Position numbers and translations under genes: made by a program
Notes under the pieces: generated by a model
Database searches by the model: none
Seen by the model: the letters and a program-made list of their open reading frames with translations, nothing else
Told to the model about the DNA's origin: nothing
Origin: Luteibacter sp. UNCMF331Sha3.1
GTDB taxonomy: Bacteria > Pseudomonadota > Gammaproteobacteria > Xanthomonadales > Rhodanobacteraceae
Reading direction: 5' to 3'
DNA: 64,000 bases
Assembly (NCBI RefSeq): GCF_900109915.1
Contig: NZ_FOBU01000002.1
Location: forward strand, 699,170 to 763,169
Shown here: piece after piece, positions 26,822 through 41,378 of the stretch
Position numbering within the stretch: the stretch's first letter is position 1
Layout of the letters: each line of letters starts with the position of its first letter

Positions 26822-27178
26822 ATGTCGAGTGACAAGGACGACGCGCATACGCGCTATCGCCATGCGCGCATGCGGGTACAGACCGCGGTGCTCATGAGCC
26901 GTGGCGGCGAGGCGCACCCGACGGATCTGGTGGACATTTCGGCCACCGGCGCGTTGCTGCGGCGCCCGCTCGGCTGGCGGGGCGAGCCCGGCCAGACCTG
27001 GATCCTCGACATGATCTTCGGACACGACCTCCACATCCATCTGGAGGCCTCGGTCGCGCGCGTCTCCGCGCGCCAGATCGGCATGGCCTACACCCTCATT
27101 CCCGAAGACAAGCAGGCCTCGCTGTGGGAACTGCTGGGTGGGTATGCCGATACGCTCGAGGCCTGGCAGGACGAATAG
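26822..27178 (+). CDS. PilZ-domain protein
   Basis: A 118-residue protein with an ATG at 26822 chosen because GGAGG lies about seven bases upstream; starts at 26765 (GTG) or 26771 would add 17-19 residues without a good site. RYRHARMRVQTAV, DLVDISATGALLRRP and the following beta strands fit the PilZ fold, although the c-di-GMP signature (RxxxR ... D/NxSxxG) is only partly met: RYRHAR and DISATG are present. Likely roles are c-di-GMP sensing in motility or surface behaviour, which is inference. It stands alone between dinB and fadD. Confidence 0.75.
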   Translation: MSSDKDDAHTRYRHARMRVQTAVLMSRGGEAHPTDLVDISATGALLRRPLGWRGEPGQTWILDMIFGHDLHIHLEASVARVSARQIGMAYTLIPEDKQASLWELLGGYADTLEAWQDE

Positions 27179-27198
27179 CGCCGATGTGCCGTGGATCG

Positions 27199-27248
27199 AG
27201 TGGGAGCGCGCTGGCGCGCGATGGGGCTTGCGGCAAGCCCCGATCGCG
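27199..27248. repeat. Dispersed palindromic repeat, second copy
   Basis: AGTGGGAGCGCGCTGGCGCG matches one arm of the 21403 palindrome with single changes. It is followed by a hairpin GGGGCTTG (27223-27230) / CAAGCCCC (27234-27241). It lies between the PilZ gene and the convergent fadD gene. Confidence 0.75.
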
Positions 27249-27255
27249 GCCTCTG

Positions 27256-28944
27256 TCAGGCCCTGGCCTTCTTCCGCTCTTCGTCGCGCAGTTCGCGACG
27301 CAGGATCTTGCCCACGTTGGTCTTGGGCAGCGCGTCGCGGAACTCGATCTGCTTCGGGCGTTTGTAGCCCGTGAGGTTCTCGCGGCAATACTCCTTCAGC
27401 GCTTCGACGGTCAGCGCCGGGTCCTTGCGCACCACGAACAGCTTCACCACTTCGCCGGAGTGCTCGTCGTCGATGCCGACGGCCGCGACTTCGCCCACGC
27501 CGGGGTGGCGCATGACGATGTCCTCGATCTCGTTCGGGTACACGTTGAAGCCCGAGACGAGGATCATGTCCTTCTTGCGGTCGACGATGTAGACATAGCC
27601 GTTGGCGTCCATCTTCGCGATGTCGCCCGTGCGCAGCCAGCCATTCGCGTCGAGCACCTTCGCGGTCTCGTCGGGGCGGCCCCAGTAGCCCTTCATCACC
27701 TGCGGGCCCTTGATGCACAGCTCGCCCGCTTCACCCACCGGCAGCACCGTGCCATCGTCGGACCAGATCTGTACGTACGTCGACGGAATGGGCAGACCGA
27801 TGGAGCCGTTGTATTCCTTCAGGTCGAGCGGATTGATGCATGCAGCCGGGGAGGTCTCGGTCAGGCCGTAGGCCTCGGCAAGCGTGACGCCGGTCGTCTT
27901 CTTCCAGCGCTCGGCCACGCTGCGCTGCACGGCCATGCCGCCGCCGAGCGACAGGTGCAGGCGCGAGAAGTCGAGGTCCGCGAAACCCGGCGTGTTGAGC
28001 AGGCCATTGAACAGGGTGTTGACGCCCGTGATGGCGGTGAACTTCTCTTTCGAGAGCTCCTTCACGAAGCCCTTCATGTCGCGCGGGTTGGTGATCAGGA
28101 GGTTCATCGCGCCCATGCGCGTGAACACCAGTCCGTTCGCCGTGAGCGAGAAGATGTGGTACAGCGGCAGCGCCGTGACGATGATTTCTTCGCCCGCCGT
28201 GGCCGCGCCGCTGATCCAGGCGTCGGCCTGGAGCATGTTCGCGATCATGTTGCGGTGGGTGAGCATGGCGCCCTTGGCCACGCCGGTGGTGCCGCCGGTG
28301 TATTGCAGGAAGGCGATATCGTCGTGGCCCACGTCCGCCACGGGGATCGTGTGCGCCTTGCCGCGCGCGAGGGCGTCCCTGAAGCGGGTTTCCTTCGGCA
28401 GGCTGAACGGCGGAACCTCCTTGCGGATGTTCTTCACCACGAAGTTGATGATGTTGCCCTTCGGGAAGCCGACCATGTCGCCGACCGCCGTGGTGATGAC
28501 GTGGTCGACCTTGGTGCCGTCGAGCGACTTCTGCGCGGTGGCGGCGAAATTGTCGAGCACCAGCAGCGCCTTCGCGCCCGAATCTTCCAGTTGGTGATGC
28601 AGTTCGCGCGCGGTATACAGCGGATTCGTGTTCACTACCGTCAGACCGAGACGGAGCGCGCCGAAGAGGGCGATCGGGTACTGCAGCAGGTTCGGCAGCA
28701 TGATCGCGAAGCGGTCGCCCTTCTTCAGGCCGAGCTCGCCGGAGAGGAAGCCCGCGAAGGCGCGGGAGAGCTCGTCGACTTCGCCGTAGGTGAGCACCTT
28801 GCCGAAGTTCGAGAACGCGGGGCGGTCACGAAATTTCTCAAAGGACTCTTCGAAGACGGCCGCCACGGAGCGGTACGCGTTGACGTCGATGTCGGCGGGG
28901 ATGCCGGCCGGGTAGTGGTCAAGCCACGGACGCTCAATGCTCAT
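27256..28944 (-). CDS. fadD: Long-chain fatty acid--CoA ligase
   Basis: A 562-residue acyl-CoA synthetase from ATG 28942-28944 ([20 protein letters not shown]), the length of E. coli FadD (561). ATP-binding signatures: [20 protein letters not shown] (about 210-229), [27 protein letters not shown] and [20 protein letters not shown], ending with the catalytic Lys in [14 protein letters not shown]. It activates imported fatty acids for beta-oxidation or lipid synthesis at the inner membrane. A GGAG lies upstream. The open frame extends far beyond the start, but that part is not conserved and overlaps the opposite lipoprotein gene. Confidence 0.96.
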   Translation of the reverse strand: MSIERPWLDHYPAGIPADIDVNAYRSVAAVFEESFEKFRDRPAFSNFGKVLTYGEVDELSRAFAGFLSGELGLKKGDRFAIMLPNLLQYPIALFGALRLGLTVVNTNPLYTARELHHQLEDSGAKALLVLDNFAATAQKSLDGTKVDHVITTAVGDMVGFPKGNIINFVVKNIRKEVPPFSLPKETRFRDALARGKAHTIPVADVGHDDIAFLQYTGGTTGVAKGAMLTHRNMIANMLQADAWISGAATAGEEIIVTALPLYHIFSLTANGLVFTRMGAMNLLITNPRDMKGFVKELSKEKFTAITGVNTLFNGLLNTPGFADLDFSRLHLSLGGGMAVQRSVAERWKKTTGVTLAEAYGLTETSPAACINPLDLKEYNGSIGLPIPSTYVQIWSDDGTVLPVGEAGELCIKGPQVMKGYWGRPDETAKVLDANGWLRTGDIAKMDANGYVYIVDRKKDMILVSGFNVYPNEIEDIVMRHPGVGEVAAVGIDDEHSGEVVKLFVVRKDPALTVEALKEYCRENLTGYKRPKQIEFRDALPKTNVGKILRRELRDEERKKARA

Positions 28945-29070
28945 GAATCGGACGCACTCCAGAAGGTAACGTTCGCGCGACGCCCTCGTCCCGCGATCGA
29001 GGCATTGGAGCATACGCTCGCGTATAGCGGCAAGCCGCATTGCAACGCAAAAAGCAAGGACAAAAACGGC

Positions 29071-29502
29071 ATGATGAAGGTCGCTTCCCTCACGATGTTC
29101 CTGGTGCTCACCGCGCTGGCCGGCTGTCGCCATGCCCCCGACGAACAGCGCGTCCGCGACGCCATCGGTGCGACCGCGGAAGCCGCCGAAGCGGCGAAGG
29201 CGGGGGATACGGTCGAAGCGCTCACGGAGGATTTCGACGGCAACGGCGGTCAGCTCGACCGGCGGTCGCTGGCGAACCTCGTGCGCATCCATGCCGTGCG
29301 CGGGCAGAAGGTGCACGTGCTGATGGGGCCGGTGGATGTCGAACGTCGTGGCGAGCGGATGATCGCGACGTTCACCGTGACGCTGACGGCGGGTGCGGGC
29401 GTGCTGCCCGATAACGCGGGGGCCTATTCGGTCGAGACCGGATGGCGGAAGGAGGGTGGCGAGTGGCGGTGCTTCACGGCGAGCTGGAAACGCGCGCTCT
29501 GA
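29071..29502 (+). CDS. Small lipoprotein of unknown function
   Basis: A 143-residue protein beginning [19 protein letters not shown], a lipoprotein signal with lipobox LAGC (Cys at about 19). The mature part starts with a helical, alanine-rich segment followed by beta strands such as [25 protein letters not shown]. The fold may be NTF2-like, but no family is recognised with certainty. It is divergent from fadD and convergent with acnA. Confidence 0.75.
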   Translation: MMKVASLTMFLVLTALAGCRHAPDEQRVRDAIGATAEAAEAAKAGDTVEALTEDFDGNGGQLDRRSLANLVRIHAVRGQKVHVLMGPVDVERRGERMIATFTVTLTAGAGVLPDNAGAYSVETGWRKEGGEWRCFTASWKRAL

Positions 29503-29528
29503 TCCTGGCTCCCACCAGACCATGAAAA

Positions 29529-29555
29529 AAGCCCCGGTTTCCCGGGGCTTTCTTA

Positions 29556-29556
<1 letters not shown>
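29529..29556 (-). terminator. Terminator of acnA
   Basis: AAGCCCCGG (29529-29537) and CCGGGGCTT (29542-29550) form a 9-bp stem with a TTTC loop. Read on the minus strand it is followed by TTTTTT, so it ends acnA transcription. It also lies 27 bases after the lipoprotein gene, where its plus-strand T-run is weak. Confidence 0.85.
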
Positions 29557-32300
<2,744 letters not shown>

Positions 32301-32489
32301 GCTGTACTCCTGGCGTGACGTTCTTTGCTGGGGAGGCCGGGCGACCGGTGATGGGCCGTCCAAAGGCGTCGATTATCGCGCAGTCTGCCGTCGCAGTGCG
32401 ACCGTCGTGAGACCGGTCCCGGCTAGAATGCCGGTTCGATGGGGCTGGCCGCGCGAATTCGGGCGGCAAAAGGATGAGGGCGGCGGCGC

Positions 32490-33458
32490 ATGGGCGCAAA
32501 CGTATTTGATGGCATGCAGCGTTCGATGATTTCGATGGCGCTGTCGTCGGTGTCGCTGCGCGACCTCGCCCTGGTGCAGGCCGTGGCGCGTGAAGGTAGC
32601 TTCAACAGTGCCGCGCGGGCCATGTACATCAGCCCGTCGGGCCTCTCCCACCAGGTACAGAAGGTCGAGCAGGCCCTGGGCGTGCCGCTGTTCGAGCGCG
32701 GCGGGCGACGCGTGGCGCCGACCGCCAGCGGGCAGCGCCTGCTCGGCTATATAGAAGAGGTGCTGGCCTCGGCCGAGCACCTGGAGCACGCGGCCCGGGC
32801 CGGCGATGTCGCCTTCGGCGGCGAACTGCGCCTCGGCGTGCCCTCCACGCTGGGCCCCTACCTGCTGCCCCATTTCATCGAACCGTTCCCCCAACGCTTT
32901 CCGGGCGCGCGCCTGACCATCTCCGAGGGCAAGCCGCGCGGGCTGCTGCGACGCCTGCAGGAAGGGGAGCTCGACGCCGTGCTGGCCCCGCCGACCGCGA
33001 CGGTCACCGGGCTGGACGCGACCGACCTTTTCTTCGAGCCTTACGAGCTGCTGCTGCAGCGCGGACACGCGCTCGCGGGGCGCCCGTCCGTCGCCTTGTC
33101 CGAGCTGGACGCCGCGGACGCCACGCTGATGACGGAGAGCCACGGCAACGGCATGTCCGACCTCGGGATGACCGGGTCGGCGCGTCCGGAGCGCATCCAG
33201 GACCTCAGCCTCGAGAGCCTCGCGACGCTGGTGGCGCTGCGCGGCGGCTACACGCTGGTGCCGATCCTCGCCCACGATCGCCTCGGTTCGATTCCGAACG
33301 TGGTGCTCGCGGCGGTGGAGGGTGCGCGGCCGGGACGACACATTTCGCTGTTCTGGCGCAGCGCGACACCCTGGCGGGAGGACCTGGCGCGGTTCGGCGA
33401 CCTGCTGCGCGCGCTGGCCGAGGCGATTCCGGGGCTGGACGCGGCCGGCCAGGGATAA
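32490..33458 (+). CDS. LysR-type regulator, OxyR-like but without the redox cysteine
   Basis: A 322-residue LysR protein. The N-terminal winged helix (about 20-80) has LALVQAVAREGSFNSAARAM and SPSGLSHQVQKVEQALG. The effector domain resembles OxyR in GELRLGVPSTLGPYLLPHFI. Where OxyR has its peroxide-sensing Cys199 (GHCLRDQAM) this protein reads SHGNGMSDLGM, with no cysteine, so peroxide sensing of the OxyR type is not expected. The start at 32490 has GAGGG upstream. ATGs at 32514 and 32526 are alternatives. It is divergent from acnA. Confidence 0.85.
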   Translation: MGANVFDGMQRSMISMALSSVSLRDLALVQAVAREGSFNSAARAMYISPSGLSHQVQKVEQALGVPLFERGGRRVAPTASGQRLLGYIEEVLASAEHLEHAARAGDVAFGGELRLGVPSTLGPYLLPHFIEPFPQRFPGARLTISEGKPRGLLRRLQEGELDAVLAPPTATVTGLDATDLFFEPYELLLQRGHALAGRPSVALSELDAADATLMTESHGNGMSDLGMTGSARPERIQDLSLESLATLVALRGGYTLVPILAHDRLGSIPNVVLAAVEGARPGRHISLFWRSATPWREDLARFGDLLRALAEAIPGLDAAGQG

Positions 33459-33461
33459 AAG

Positions 33462-33489
33462 GGTGGGAGCCAGCAGGCTGGCTTCCACC
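33462..33489. repeat. Palindromic repeat GGTGGGAGCCAGC / GCTGGCTTCCACC
   Basis: Two 13-base arms (33462-33474 and 33477-33489) with one mismatch and a two-base loop, between the convergent LysR and hflD genes. One arm recurs at 7145-7160 and 29505-29518. A dispersed extragenic family. Confidence 0.7.
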
Positions 33490-33496
33490 AGAGCCA

Positions 33497-34123
33497 TCAG
33501 CCGCCGTTGTCGAGCGTCGAGCCCGTGAGCAGCCCGCGCGCGAGCATCGCGCACTGCTTGCGCGAGATCAGCAGCTGCCACTGCCTGCCGCCGATCTGAT
33601 GCCAGAGCACGGCGGAACGGACCGACGCCAGCAGCGCCGCGCGCACGCGGTCGACATTGGCCTTCTGCTGTAGATGCGTCGGATTGCCCGTGACCATCAC
33701 GCGGGGCTTCAGCGTGGAGAGCGTGGACGCGTAGATTTCGGCCAGCCGCGCGGAAACGTTGGGATGGCCGAGTCCGAAATGCTCGACCTGCCGCTGCGTG
33801 GCGACGATCCCTTCGCGAAGGCGATCGAGCAGCCCGCGGTTGCGCGACAGCGAGCGCTCCAGGCGCAGCACGGTGATGGCCATGCGCATCACGGCGACGT
33901 CGCGCGTCTGGTCCTCGAACTGATCGACCAGCGTACGCAGGCCGCGCCGCACGCCCGACACGCCGCCGTAGACACCGGACACGGAGTCGGCGTCGATCCG
34001 GAAGACGCTGGAGAGGCTGGCCTCGTACTGGGTTTCGTCGCAACGGCCGTCGGTGGCCAGCTGCTGGGCGAGGGCGACCCCCTGGAAGACGCCGGCCAGG
34101 GCGAGGACGCGTTCTTCGTTCAT
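33497..34123 (-). CDS. hflD: HflD homologue
   Basis: A 208-residue protein of the HflD (YcfC) family, typical length about 210. Recognisable parts: RVLALAGVFQGVALAQQLA at the N-terminus, GLRTLVDQFEDQTRDVAVMR and PRVMVTGNPTHLQQKANVDRVRAALLASVRSAVLW. HflD is a peripheral inner-membrane protein. In E. coli it binds phage lambda CII and affects its lysis-lysogeny choice, but its own cellular role is unclear. It lies 37 bases after mnmA, as in E. coli nudJ-mnmA-hflD. Confidence 0.93.
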   Translation of the reverse strand: MNEERVLALAGVFQGVALAQQLATDGRCDETQYEASLSSVFRIDADSVSGVYGGVSGVRRGLRTLVDQFEDQTRDVAVMRMAITVLRLERSLSRNRGLLDRLREGIVATQRQVEHFGLGHPNVSARLAEIYASTLSTLKPRVMVTGNPTHLQQKANVDRVRAALLASVRSAVLWHQIGGRQWQLLISRKQCAMLARGLLTGSTLDNGG

Positions 34124-34160
34124 GCGGAAAGCTCGAAAGGAAAAGGGTGGCGCGGCGTCG

Positions 34161-35255
34161 TCATGACAGGCCGCCGTAGGGCGCGTCGGTCGTCGCGATG
34201 ACCGCGCCGCCGAGGCAGACGTCGCCGTCGTACAGCACCACGGACTGGCCGGGCGTGACGGCGCGCTGCGGTTCGTCGAACGTGACGTGGAGCATGTCGG
34301 CGCGTACGTCGACGGTGCATGACTGGTCGGCCTGACGGTAACGGGTCTTGGCCGTGCAGCGGAAGGACAGGGCGGATGGTTCGCCCGCGACCCAGGTCGC
34401 CTCGGTGGCGACGAGGCGCGTGGACTGCAGCCAGCGGTTCTCGCCCCCCTGCGCCACGATCAGCGTGTTGGTCGCGACGTCCTTGCCGACGACGTACCAC
34501 GGCTCGTTCGGTGCGTCGGCGCGACCGCCGATGCCGAGGCCGTTGCGCTGGCCCAGCGTGTAATACATGACGCCCTGGTGCTCGCCGATGGTGCGGCCGT
34601 CCGGATCGACCATCGCACCGGGTTTCGCCGGCAGGTATTGCGACAGGAACGCGCGGAAATCGCGCTCGCCGATGAAGCAGATGCCGGTGGAATCCTTCTT
34701 GGCATGCGTCGGCAGCGCCGCTTCGCGCGCCATCTCGCGCACGAGCGGTTTTTCGATCTCGCCCACGGGGAACAGCGTGGCGGCGAGCTGCTTCTGACCC
34801 AGCGCATGCAGGAAATAGCTCTGGTCCTTGGCGGCATCCACCGCGCGCAGCAGGCGGTAACGGCCCTCGTGAAGGTCGACGCGGGCGTAATGGCCCGTCG
34901 CGATCTTTTCGGCGCCAAGGGCCTGCGCGTGATCGAGGAACGTCTTGAACTTGATCTCGCGATTGCACAGCACGTCGGGGTTCGGGGTGCGCCCCGCCGC
35001 GTATTCGGCGAGAAAGTACGCGAAGACCCCGTCCCAGTACTCGCCCGCGAAATTGCGCGCGTGGAACGGGATGCCCAGCCGGCCGCACACGGCCACGGCG
35101 TCCTTGCGGTCGTCATCGGTGGTGCAGGGGCCCGAGCGGTCGTCCTCTTCCCAGTTCTGCATGAACATGCCCTCGACCTCGTGCCCCGCCTGCTGGAGCA
35201 GGAGGGCCGCGACCGAGGAGTCGACGCCACCGGATACGCCGAGGATCACTTTCAC
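34161..35255 (-). CDS. mnmA: tRNA-specific 2-thiouridylase
   Basis: A 364-residue protein from GTG 35253-35255 ([20 protein letters not shown]). The PP-loop GVSGGVDSS activates U34 of tRNA-Glu, -Gln and -Lys for sulfur transfer in s2U synthesis. The catalytic cysteines are Cys97 in [12 protein letters not shown] and Cys193 in [10 protein letters not shown]. The start overlaps the Nudix stop (GTGA), so GTG is well supported although the frame is open upstream. Sulfur would come from the Tus relay, which is not in this window. Confidence 0.97.
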   Translation of the reverse strand: MKVILGVSGGVDSSVAALLLQQAGHEVEGMFMQNWEEDDRSGPCTTDDDRKDAVAVCGRLGIPFHARNFAGEYWDGVFAYFLAEYAAGRTPNPDVLCNREIKFKTFLDHAQALGAEKIATGHYARVDLHEGRYRLLRAVDAAKDQSYFLHALGQKQLAATLFPVGEIEKPLVREMAREAALPTHAKKDSTGICFIGERDFRAFLSQYLPAKPGAMVDPDGRTIGEHQGVMYYTLGQRNGLGIGGRADAPNEPWYVVGKDVATNTLIVAQGGENRWLQSTRLVATEATWVAGEPSALSFRCTAKTRYRQADQSCTVDVRADMLHVTFDEPQRAVTPGQSVVLYDGDVCLGGAVIATTDAPYGGLS

Positions 35256-35776
35256 GCGCGGGCTCCGGGCAGCAGGCTCGACACGACATCGAGCGGCAGA
35301 CGGCGTCCGTCGAGCCACGCGTCGATCGAATCCAGCACGAGCGGCGTGCGCAGGCGCGTGCCCAGCGCCTCGATCTCGTCGCGACGCAGCCAGATCGCCC
35401 GGCGGATGCCGGTATCGAGCGGCAGGGAGGCGTCGTGTGACAGCACATGTCCGGCAAAACCGAAGCGCAACACCTGCTCGCCGTGCTCCGTGCTCACCCA
35501 CTGCCAGACGCCGATGAAGGCATCCAGCGCCACGTGATGGCCGGTCTCCTCCAGCGTCTCGCGAACGGCGGCGGCCTGCAGTGTCTCACCCGGATCCAGA
35601 TGACCGGCTGGCTGGTTGTAGGCGAGCCGGCCGCCGATTTCCTCTTCCACGACGAGGAAGCGGTCCCCGCGCGCGATCACGCAGGCCACGGTCACCCGTG
35701 GGCACCAGACGGTTTCAATGGCGGAAGTCGGCTCGGGCATCGGCTTTACGGCGTAGGTGGCTCTGGAAAAAGGCAT
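35252..35776 (-). CDS. Nudix hydrolase (NudJ-like phosphatase)
   Basis: A 174-residue protein with a full Nudix box [20 protein letters not shown] followed by TG (about residues 58-79), preceded by [17 protein letters not shown]. NudJ hydrolyses thiamine pyrophosphate precursors and nucleoside diphosphates and triphosphates in E. coli. The gene order nudJ-mnmA-hflD matches, so NudJ is the best guess. The ATG at 35774-35776 gives 12 extra residues over an alternative at 35738-35740. It is divergent from clpS. Confidence 0.88.
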   Translation of the reverse strand: MPFSRATYAVKPMPEPTSAIETVWCPRVTVACVIARGDRFLVVEEEIGGRLAYNQPAGHLDPGETLQAAAVRETLEETGHHVALDAFIGVWQWVSTEHGEQVLRFGFAGHVLSHDASLPLDTGIRRAIWLRRDEIEALGTRLRTPLVLDSIDAWLDGRRLPLDVVSSLLPGARA

Positions 35777-35862
35777 ATTGTGCCATTACCTGTGGAAATC
35801 GACCGGCGAGACCAGCCGATTTCCGGTGTATAAACGAATCGCGTACCGAAGGTTCCGAATTA

Positions 35863-36195
35863 ATGTCCCAAGAACACGAACACGATCAGGAAAGCGACCG
35901 AGGACACGGACTTGCCGTCGAGACATCCCGTCCCGAAACCGCACGGCCGCCGCTTTTCCAGGTCGTCCTGCTGAACGACGACTTCACGCCCATGGATTTC
36001 GTGATCGAGGTCTTGCGCAGTTTCTTCGGCATGGATCAGGAGCGGGCGGTGCAGGTCATGCTTCATGTCCACACGCGTGGCAAGGGCGTCTGCGGCGTAT
36101 TCACCCGGGAGGTGGCAGAAACCAAGGTGACCCAGGTCAACGAGTACTCACGGTCTCATCAACACCCACTGTTGTGCACTATGGAAAAGATGTAG
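35863..36195 (+). CDS. clpS: ClpS adaptor for ClpAP
   Basis: A 110-residue protein. After a 30-residue disordered, charged N-terminus comes the ClpS core: [20 protein letters not shown] with the N-degron pocket, the helix [20 protein letters not shown], and the C-terminal HPLLCTMEK. ClpS delivers proteins with Leu, Phe, Tyr or Trp N-termini to ClpA. It precedes clpA by 77 bases. A TATAAA at 35829-35834 is a possible -10 element. Confidence 0.96.
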   Translation: MSQEHEHDQESDRGHGLAVETSRPETARPPLFQVVLLNDDFTPMDFVIEVLRSFFGMDQERAVQVMLHVHTRGKGVCGVFTREVAETKVTQVNEYSRSHQHPLLCTMEKM

Positions 36196-36272
36196 CCGAT
36201 CCCCCATCTGGAGTTCATGCGGCAACAACAGGGGCTGGCCCCCGCCGCCCACAGCTATCGGAGACGGTCCGT

Positions 36273-38540
<2,268 letters not shown>

Positions 38541-38546
38541 GTAAAC

Positions 38547-38570
38547 CGGTGGGCCCTTCGGGGCCCACCG
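38547..38570 (+). terminator. UUCG-capped hairpin after clpA
   Basis: CGGTGGGCCC (38547-38556), TTCG loop and GGGCCCACCG (38561-38570) form a perfect 10-bp stem with an especially stable tetraloop. There is no T-run, so it probably acts together with the next hairpin or protects the 3' end. Confidence 0.6.
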
Positions 38571-38582
38571 TCACGAAGACAC

Positions 38583-38614
38583 AAAAAAAGCCGCGGCATG
38601 GCCGCGGCTTTTTT
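38583..38614. terminator. Bidirectional terminator between clpA and infA
   Basis: AGCCGCGGC (38589-38597) and GCCGCGGCT (38601-38609) with an ATG loop, an A-run to the left and six Ts to the right. It serves convergent clpA (plus) and infA (minus). Confidence 0.92.
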
Positions 38615-38646
38615 CATGTTCCGGCGAAGCCGGCGCGGGACGCGCC

Positions 38647-38865
38647 TTACTTCATACGGTACGTGATGCGCCCCTTCGTGAGGTCGTAAGGGGTCATTTC
38701 GACCTTGACCTTATCGCCCGTGAGGATGCGGATGTAATGCTTGCGCATGCGACCGGAGATATGGGCGGTAATGACGTGCCCGTTCTCGAGCTGCACGCGG
38801 AACATGGTGTTGGGCAGGGTCTCCTGGACCGTGCCTTCCATTTCGATGACGTCGTCTTTTGCCAT
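38647..38865 (-). CDS. infA: Translation initiation factor IF-1
   Basis: A 72-residue single OB-fold protein, the same length as E. coli IF-1. It has [20 protein letters not shown] and [20 protein letters not shown], the ribosomal A-site binding residues. The clpA-infA neighbourhood is conserved in gammaproteobacteria, here convergent. A single copy in the window. Confidence 0.98.
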   Translation of the reverse strand: MAKDDVIEMEGTVQETLPNTMFRVQLENGHVITAHISGRMRKHYIRILTGDKVKVEMTPYDLTKGRITYRMK

Positions 38866-38968
38866 GTGTTCCGGGTCGGATGAACGGCCGGAGTGGCCGC
38901 ATAAGTCCCCTATTATGGCATAGGGGCGGAGATCAGGCCACCCGCTGGCGCAGGTGGGGCGGTGCGCG

Positions 38969-39244
38969 TCAGGCGAAGTGCTCGTCGAGCTTCTGCCGGA
39001 TTTCGTTCTCGATCATGCCCTTCATGGGCGAGAGCAGCATGCCGAGCTCGGCGGTCACGTGGACATCGGCCGGCGACACGGCGATCGCACCCTTCACGCC
39101 CGAGCGGGCGAACTGAAACGTGTCGCCCTGCCAGCCGCCTTCGGTGCCGAGCTTTTCGTTCATGCGCGCGGCCACCTTGTCGACCACCGCGCGGGCTTCC
39201 GCGATCGTCTTGCCGTGCGGGCGTCGGATGTCGATCTTCGCCAT
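38969..39244 (-). CDS. Polyhydroxyalkanoic-acid-system family protein
   Basis: A 91-residue protein, [20 protein letters not shown] at the N-terminus, then strand-rich [20 protein letters not shown], ending in a helix [20 protein letters not shown]. This matches the small family named for polyhydroxyalkanoate granule regions (PF09650-type); its biochemical role is not established, and no phaC gene is in the window. It has a single alpha-beta fold related to the ribosome-associated/coat-like SRPBCC set only by shape. It is divergent from the FHA gene. Confidence 0.75.
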   Translation of the reverse strand: MAKIDIRRPHGKTIAEARAVVDKVAARMNEKLGTEGGWQGDTFQFARSGVKGAIAVSPADVHVTAELGMLLSPMKGMIENEIRQKLDEHFA

Positions 39245-39371
39245 CGGGGCGTCCTCGTCGCTGGAAAAGGCGGGAGTCTAGCAGCGGACGGAACGCATCG
39301 TGTGGACACCTTTGCGTTCAATCAGATACCTCACTCTGCTAAAGTCGCGTCGTCAACGTCCCGGTTCCTCC

Positions 39372-40139
39372 ATGCGCATCGAATTCGTCAGCTCGGCTCG
39401 CGGTGATTTCCACTGGTCACGACCCGTGCTCACGATCGGTCGCGGGGACGACAACGACCTCGTCGTCTCCGAACCCCAGGTCGCTCCCCGGCACGTCACC
39501 ATCCAGCGCGACCGCCGCGGGATGGTCCTGTCGGTCGAGGCCGGCGTGGGTCGCGTCTACGTCAATGCCCGGCCGGTGCGCGAACGCGCCCTGCTGCGCG
39601 CCGGCGACAGCCTGTCGCTCGGCGACTGCCGCATGCTCGTCCGCGACGATGCCGACCTCGACGCGCGCGACACGGCGCTGCCCACGGAATCGCGCTGCAC
39701 GGTGGCGTTGCGCCCCGTGGCCGGGCCGCTCTCCGGTCGTGTCGTGGCCTTGGGTGATCGCCTCGAACTCGGCTCGACGCACGGTGCGCTGCCGCTCGAA
39801 TTGCCCGGTAACGATCCCGCGCTGATGGTCCTGGCGTGGGACGACGGCGAACTCGTGCTCGACGCCTCCCGCGTGCCGGCCCGCCACGCGGTGCGCGTGA
39901 ACGGCATCAAGACGGTGCGGGCGTCGCTGCAGCCGGGCGATCAGGTCGGCATCGCGGCGCATCGCTTCATCGTCGACGGTCCGGGTTGGGTGGCCGAGCC
40001 GGTCGTGACGGTTCCGGAACCGGAGCCGGACGACACGCAGGAACCGGCCGAGCCGCCACGCGGCGACGTGTGGTGGCTGATCCTCACCGCGGCGCTACTG
40101 GCTCTCGGCATCGCCGCGGTGCTCTTCGTCCATTTCTGA
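39372..40139 (+). CDS. FHA-domain protein with C-terminal membrane anchor
   Basis: A 255-residue protein. Residues 1-90 form an FHA domain with LTIGRGDDNDLVVSEPQVAPRHVTIQ, the phosphothreonine-binding Gly-Arg and Ser/His region, and VYVNARPV. A second, degenerate FHA-like segment follows (about 115-205, VVALGDRLELGSTHGALPLE and VRVNGIKTVRASLQPGDQVG). Then come a Pro/Glu-rich linker and one membrane helix WWLILTAALLALGIAAVLF at the C-terminus. It is likely to be inserted in the membrane with the FHA domains in the cytoplasm. TAAAGT upstream (about 39338) may be its -10 element. No Ser/Thr kinase is nearby. Confidence 0.85.
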   Translation: MRIEFVSSARGDFHWSRPVLTIGRGDDNDLVVSEPQVAPRHVTIQRDRRGMVLSVEAGVGRVYVNARPVRERALLRAGDSLSLGDCRMLVRDDADLDARDTALPTESRCTVALRPVAGPLSGRVVALGDRLELGSTHGALPLELPGNDPALMVLAWDDGELVLDASRVPARHAVRVNGIKTVRASLQPGDQVGIAAHRFIVDGPGWVAEPVVTVPEPEPDDTQEPAEPPRGDVWWLILTAALLALGIAAVLFVHF

Positions 40140-40209
40140 GACAGTTCGCCGCCTTCGTCCTGCCCGAGCTGCGCGCATAATGGATGCCTCTTTCGACGTG
40201 GAGGCAGGC

Positions 40210-41295
40210 GTGAGCAGAGCGTGGAATTTCAGTGCCGGACCGGCGGCGCTGCCGGAGGCGGTATTGCGCAGGGCGCAGAGCGACCTGCTCGACTGGAACG
40301 GCTCCGGGGCGTCCGTGATGGAGCTTTCGCATCGCGGGAAACGCTTCATGGAACTCGCGGCGGCGACCGAGCAGCGGTTGCGCCGACTCATGGGCATCCC
40401 GGATCACTACAGGGTGCTCTTCCTGCAGGGCGGCGCCACGCAGCATTTCGCGCAGATCCCCATGAACCTCGCCTCGCGAGAAGGGTCGGCCGATTACATC
40501 GTCACAGGTGTGTTCAGCCGGAAAGCCGTCGCGGAGGCCGCCTTTCACGTGCGGGCGAACGTCGCCGCGACCTCCGAGGCCAGCGACTTCCGTACGTTGC
40601 CGCCACGGGAGGAGTGGACGCTCGATCCGCGTGCGGCGTACGTGCATTACACGCCCAACGAAACGATCCGCGGTCTCGAGTTCCACGACATCCCCGACGT
40701 GGGCGATGTGCCGCTCGTCGCCGACATGTCGTCGAATATCCTCGGCGCGCCTCTCGACGTGTCGCGCTTCGGGATGATCTACGCGGGTGCGCAGAAGAAC
40801 ATCGGCCCGTCGGGCCTCGTGGTGATGATCGTCCGCGACGACCTGCTGGCACGGGAGACGCAACCCATCGCGAAAATCCTGCGTTACGCGGAGCAGGCGA
40901 AGAACGATTCGATGCTCAACACGCCCAATACGTGGGGCTGGTATCTCGCCGGGCTCACGTTCGAGTGGATCGAGGCGCAGGGCGGCGTCGCCGTCATGGG
41001 CGAGCGCAACGCGCGCAAGTCGGCGCACGTGTACGCGGCGATCGACGGCTCGGACGGTTTCTACCGTAACGACGTTCAGCGCGATGCGCGGTCGCGGATG
41101 AACGTGTCGTTCGTATTGCACGATGCCGCGCTGGATTCGGTGTTTCTGAAGGCATCCGAAGACGCGGGATTCATCGGTCTCAAGGGTCACAAGGCCATCG
41201 GCGGCATGCGCGCCTCGCTGTACAACGCGGTGTCGGAAGCGGCTGTCGACGAACTCGTGAAATTCATGCGGGACTTTGCGGCGCGGCACGGTTAA
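40210..41295 (+). CDS. serC: Phosphoserine aminotransferase
   Basis: A 361-residue PLP enzyme (E. coli 362) for serine synthesis, also used in vitamin B6 synthesis. The GTG at 40210 was chosen because GGAGG lies upstream, it gives the canonical start SRAWNFSAGPAALPEAV, and the ATG at 40180 overlaps a CATAAT -10 element. The PLP lysine is in YAGAQKNIGPSGLV (about 196). HRGKRFMELA and VLFLQGGATQHFAQIPMNL are conserved. It heads a run of serC-pheA-hisC2-aroA, the order found in Pseudomonas and Xanthomonas. Confidence 0.97.
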   Translation: MSRAWNFSAGPAALPEAVLRRAQSDLLDWNGSGASVMELSHRGKRFMELAAATEQRLRRLMGIPDHYRVLFLQGGATQHFAQIPMNLASREGSADYIVTGVFSRKAVAEAAFHVRANVAATSEASDFRTLPPREEWTLDPRAAYVHYTPNETIRGLEFHDIPDVGDVPLVADMSSNILGAPLDVSRFGMIYAGAQKNIGPSGLVVMIVRDDLLARETQPIAKILRYAEQAKNDSMLNTPNTWGWYLAGLTFEWIEAQGGVAVMGERNARKSAHVYAAIDGSDGFYRNDVQRDARSRMNVSFVLHDAALDSVFLKASEDAGFIGLKGHKAIGGMRASLYNAVSEAAVDELVKFMRDFAARHG

Positions 41296-41378
41296 AGTCG
41301 GAGGTCGCCGCACCGCAACATGATGGTCGCGGCGGTAACCGTTTCATCTGCAACCACTTTTTCAGCCGCTGGAAGTCC

